From Chloroflexota bacterium (lineage in GTDB: Bacteria > Chloroflexota > Dehalococcoidia > Plut-88900): DNA of 7,901 bases. The stretch covers positions 1 through 7,901 of the forward strand of contig JACZVB010000052.1 in NCBI GenBank assembly GCA_022572865.1, written 5' to 3'. The position numbers were made by a program, and so were the translations under genes. Positions within the stretch are counted from its first letter, which is position 1, and every line of letters begins with the position of its first letter. The notes under the pieces are model-generated. The model was not told where the DNA came from, did not search any database, and worked only from the letters and a program-made list of their open reading frames with translations. Of this stretch, positions 6,771 to 7,901 are shown in pieces.

Positions 6771-7451
6771 ATGGCTGCAAGTATCGTATCACCCACCGAA
6801 CAATTCCAGCCGCATTCGATTCCCTCTACAGCTTCTATGAAACGGGCTGCCCTTTATGCCCGAGTGAGCACCCAAAATGGACAGAACCCGGAGATGCAAC
6901 TACGGGAGCTGCGGGAGTACTGCGAACGGCGGGGCTTGGAGATTGCCGGGGAGTACGTGGACAACGGTGTGAGCGGCGCCAAGGAGCGCCGCCCGCACCT
7001 GGACCGCCTGCTTGCCGATTGCCGACGCAGGATGGTGGATGCGGTTGTGGTGTACCGCTATGACCGCTTCGCCCGGAGCCTGCGCCAACTGGTGAACGCC
7101 CTGGAAGAGTTCCGCGCCCTGGGGATCGACTTCATCAGCCTGCATGAAGGAGTGGACACCAGCACTCCAAACGGTCGGCTGGTGTTCGGGATCTTCGCCT
7201 CGATTGCTGAGTTCGAGCGGGAACTGATACGGGATCGTGTGCGGTCTGGTCTCGCCTATGCCAAAAGCAGGGGAGTGAGATTGGGACGGCCTCGCGTGGT
7301 CGTAGACTCGGAGAGGATTGCCCGGCTTCGCGCTCAGGGGCTCTCCTGGGCTGCGATCACCAAGGCGACAGGGGTAACCAAGGGGACCGCGCAGAGAGCG
7401 GTTTCTAGCTTGCCCAAAAACCCTTCCGTTCGGGCCTCCGTAACTGTCTGA
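6771..7451 (+). CDS. Serine recombinase (resolvase/invertase family)
   Basis: A 226-residue small serine recombinase that cuts and rejoins DNA through a phosphoserine intermediate. The catalytic domain begins KRAALYARVST (about 24-34) with the nucleophile Ser33 and Arg31. YRYDRFARS (95-103) carries the Arg/Asp active-site cluster; FGIFASIAEFERELIRDRVRSGL (139-161) is the conserved AExER region leading to the long dimer helix. LGRPR (171-175) marks the linker, and GLSWAAITKATGVTKGTAQRAV (190-211) is the C-terminal helix-turn-helix, as in Tn3/Hin-like enzymes. It lacks the large C-terminal domain of phage serine integrases. An unusual 22-residue extension precedes the domain. No paired res or att sites are evident nearby. 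With the upstream HTH gene it may be the recombination module of an island; the target is unknown. Confidence 0.92.
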   Translation: MAASIVSPTEQFQPHSIPSTASMKRAALYARVSTQNGQNPEMQLRELREYCERRGLEIAGEYVDNGVSGAKERRPHLDRLLADCRRRMVDAVVVYRYDRFARSLRQLVNALEEFRALGIDFISLHEGVDTSTPNGRLVFGIFASIAEFERELIRDRVRSGLAYAKSRGVRLGRPRVVVDSERIARLRAQGLSWAAITKATGVTKGTAQRAVSSLPKNPSVRASVTV

Positions 7452-7483
7452 TTTCTCTCACCCCTCAATTCGCGGTTTGGACT

Positions 7484-7507
7484 GCCCAAATACAGTTGTT
7501 TATGGGC
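7484..7507 (+). terminator. Weak hairpin after the recombinase
   Basis: GCCCA (7484-7488) pairs with TGGGC (7503-7507), extendable through AA/TT with a bulge. There is no clear T-tract, so termination is doubtful. Otherwise the 129-base gap to the next gene holds only that gene's ribosome binding site. Confidence 0.2.
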
Positions 7508-7580
7508 GGGCTGGGAAAGTGTTGAACAGGTAGCCCAGGACGGCGATACTTGGAGAAACGATACCGGAGGTAACGACAGA

Positions 7581-7901
7581 TTGGAATATAAACATCATCC
7601 AGCATCGAGCTTGTTTCCGATGATGGCAGAAGATGAGTTGCTGGAGTTGAGCGGTGATATTAAAAAGAACGGCCTCGTGGAACCTATTGTACTCAGCGGC
7701 GAACTGGTTCTCGACGGGCGCAACCGTTTAGCGGCATGTCAAATTGTTGGTGTTTCGCCCCGCTTTATGCAGTGGGGTGGTAGTGAATCGCCGGTGACGT
7801 ATGTGCTCTCCAAGAACCTGCACCGCCGTCATCTAACTACCAGCCAAAGAGCGGCTATCGCTGCTGAGTTCGTGCCGATGCGACAGGAAGAGGCTCACAG
7901 A
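7581..7901 (+). CDS. ParB-like (ParB/Srx N-terminal domain) protein, 3' partial
   Basis: At least 107 residues, running off the window. After HHPASSLFPMM the sequence shows the ParB N-domain pattern: LSGDIKKNGLVEPIVL (helix then strand), then LDGRNRLAACQIVGV, which is the conserved (D)GxxRxxA nucleotide-binding box, then TYVLSKNLHRRHLTTSQRAAIAA, matching the N-x-x-R-R-x-L motif. Such proteins bind CTP in true ParB and include mobile-element relatives fused to DNA methylase or helix-turn-helix parts; which type this is depends on the missing C-terminus. I chose the TTG at 7581 because GGAGG (7566-7570) lies 10 bases upstream and the HPA-LFPMM stretch looks family-like; in-frame ATGs at 7620 and 7623 would remove it. 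It lies 129 bases after the recombinase on the same strand. Confidence 0.8.
   Translation, partial: MEYKHHPASSLFPMMAEDELLELSGDIKKNGLVEPIVLSGELVLDGRNRLAACQIVGVSPRFMQWGGSESPVTYVLSKNLHRRHLTTSQRAAIAAEFVPMRQEEAHR

Noticed and set aside
6478..7451. An IS607-type transposon (MerR-like HTH plus serine recombinase)
   Set aside because: IS607 TnpA carries its HTH fused in front of the catalytic domain and is followed by a TnpB gene. Here the HTH is a separate gene, the recombinase has its own C-terminal HTH, and no TnpB is present in the window.

Overview
The window looks like part of a GC-rich bacterial chromosome (or a contig from one). Its first two thirds carry ordinary, compact housekeeping genes and its last third is lower-GC accessory DNA with mobile-element features. 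The gene style suggests a Chloroflexota/Dehalococcoidia-like bacterium: a LOG-like gene coupled to enolase, GAPDH close by, a GT39-type membrane glycosyltransferase with an N-terminal HPDE loop, and a GTCCTGAGCGAAGTCGAAGG-type intergenic repeat. This is inference from gene style; no marker gene settles the taxonomy.

Region 1 (1-3943), all plus strand. A LOG-like nucleotide-binding protein (5' end outside the window) overlaps enolase by 4 bases (GTGA). A 58-residue zinc-ribbon protein follows and overlaps a membrane-anchored alpha/beta hydrolase, again by GTGA. GAPDH comes next. Enolase and GAPDH are glycolytic/gluconeogenic enzymes; the genes between them have no evident glycolytic role.

Region 2 (3944-5260). 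A non-coding gap holds two perfect hairpins and a dispersed-repeat-like sequence. A GT39-family glycosyltransferase follows, whose reading frame runs into unrelated DNA at about 5190-5205. The joined DNA is the 5' end of a minus-strand gene for a secreted protein, so the window contains a breakpoint: a rearrangement, an island edge, or an assembly chimera.

Region 3 (5260-7901). Just past the secreted-protein start lies a roughly 164-bp non-autonomous element (5355-5518) built of nested inverted repeats. It abuts the C-terminus of a minus-strand SIR2-like gene of the kind found in anti-phage defence. That gene has a one-base frameshift beside its GAGAS nucleotide-binding motif and takes its last eight codons and stop from the element. 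Divergent from it are a small HTH/MerR-like DNA-binding gene, a serine recombinase with a structured leader and strong ribosome binding site, and the start of a ParB-like protein that runs off the window. This resembles an integrated or decaying mobile/defence island. I see no tRNA, rRNA or CRISPR array.
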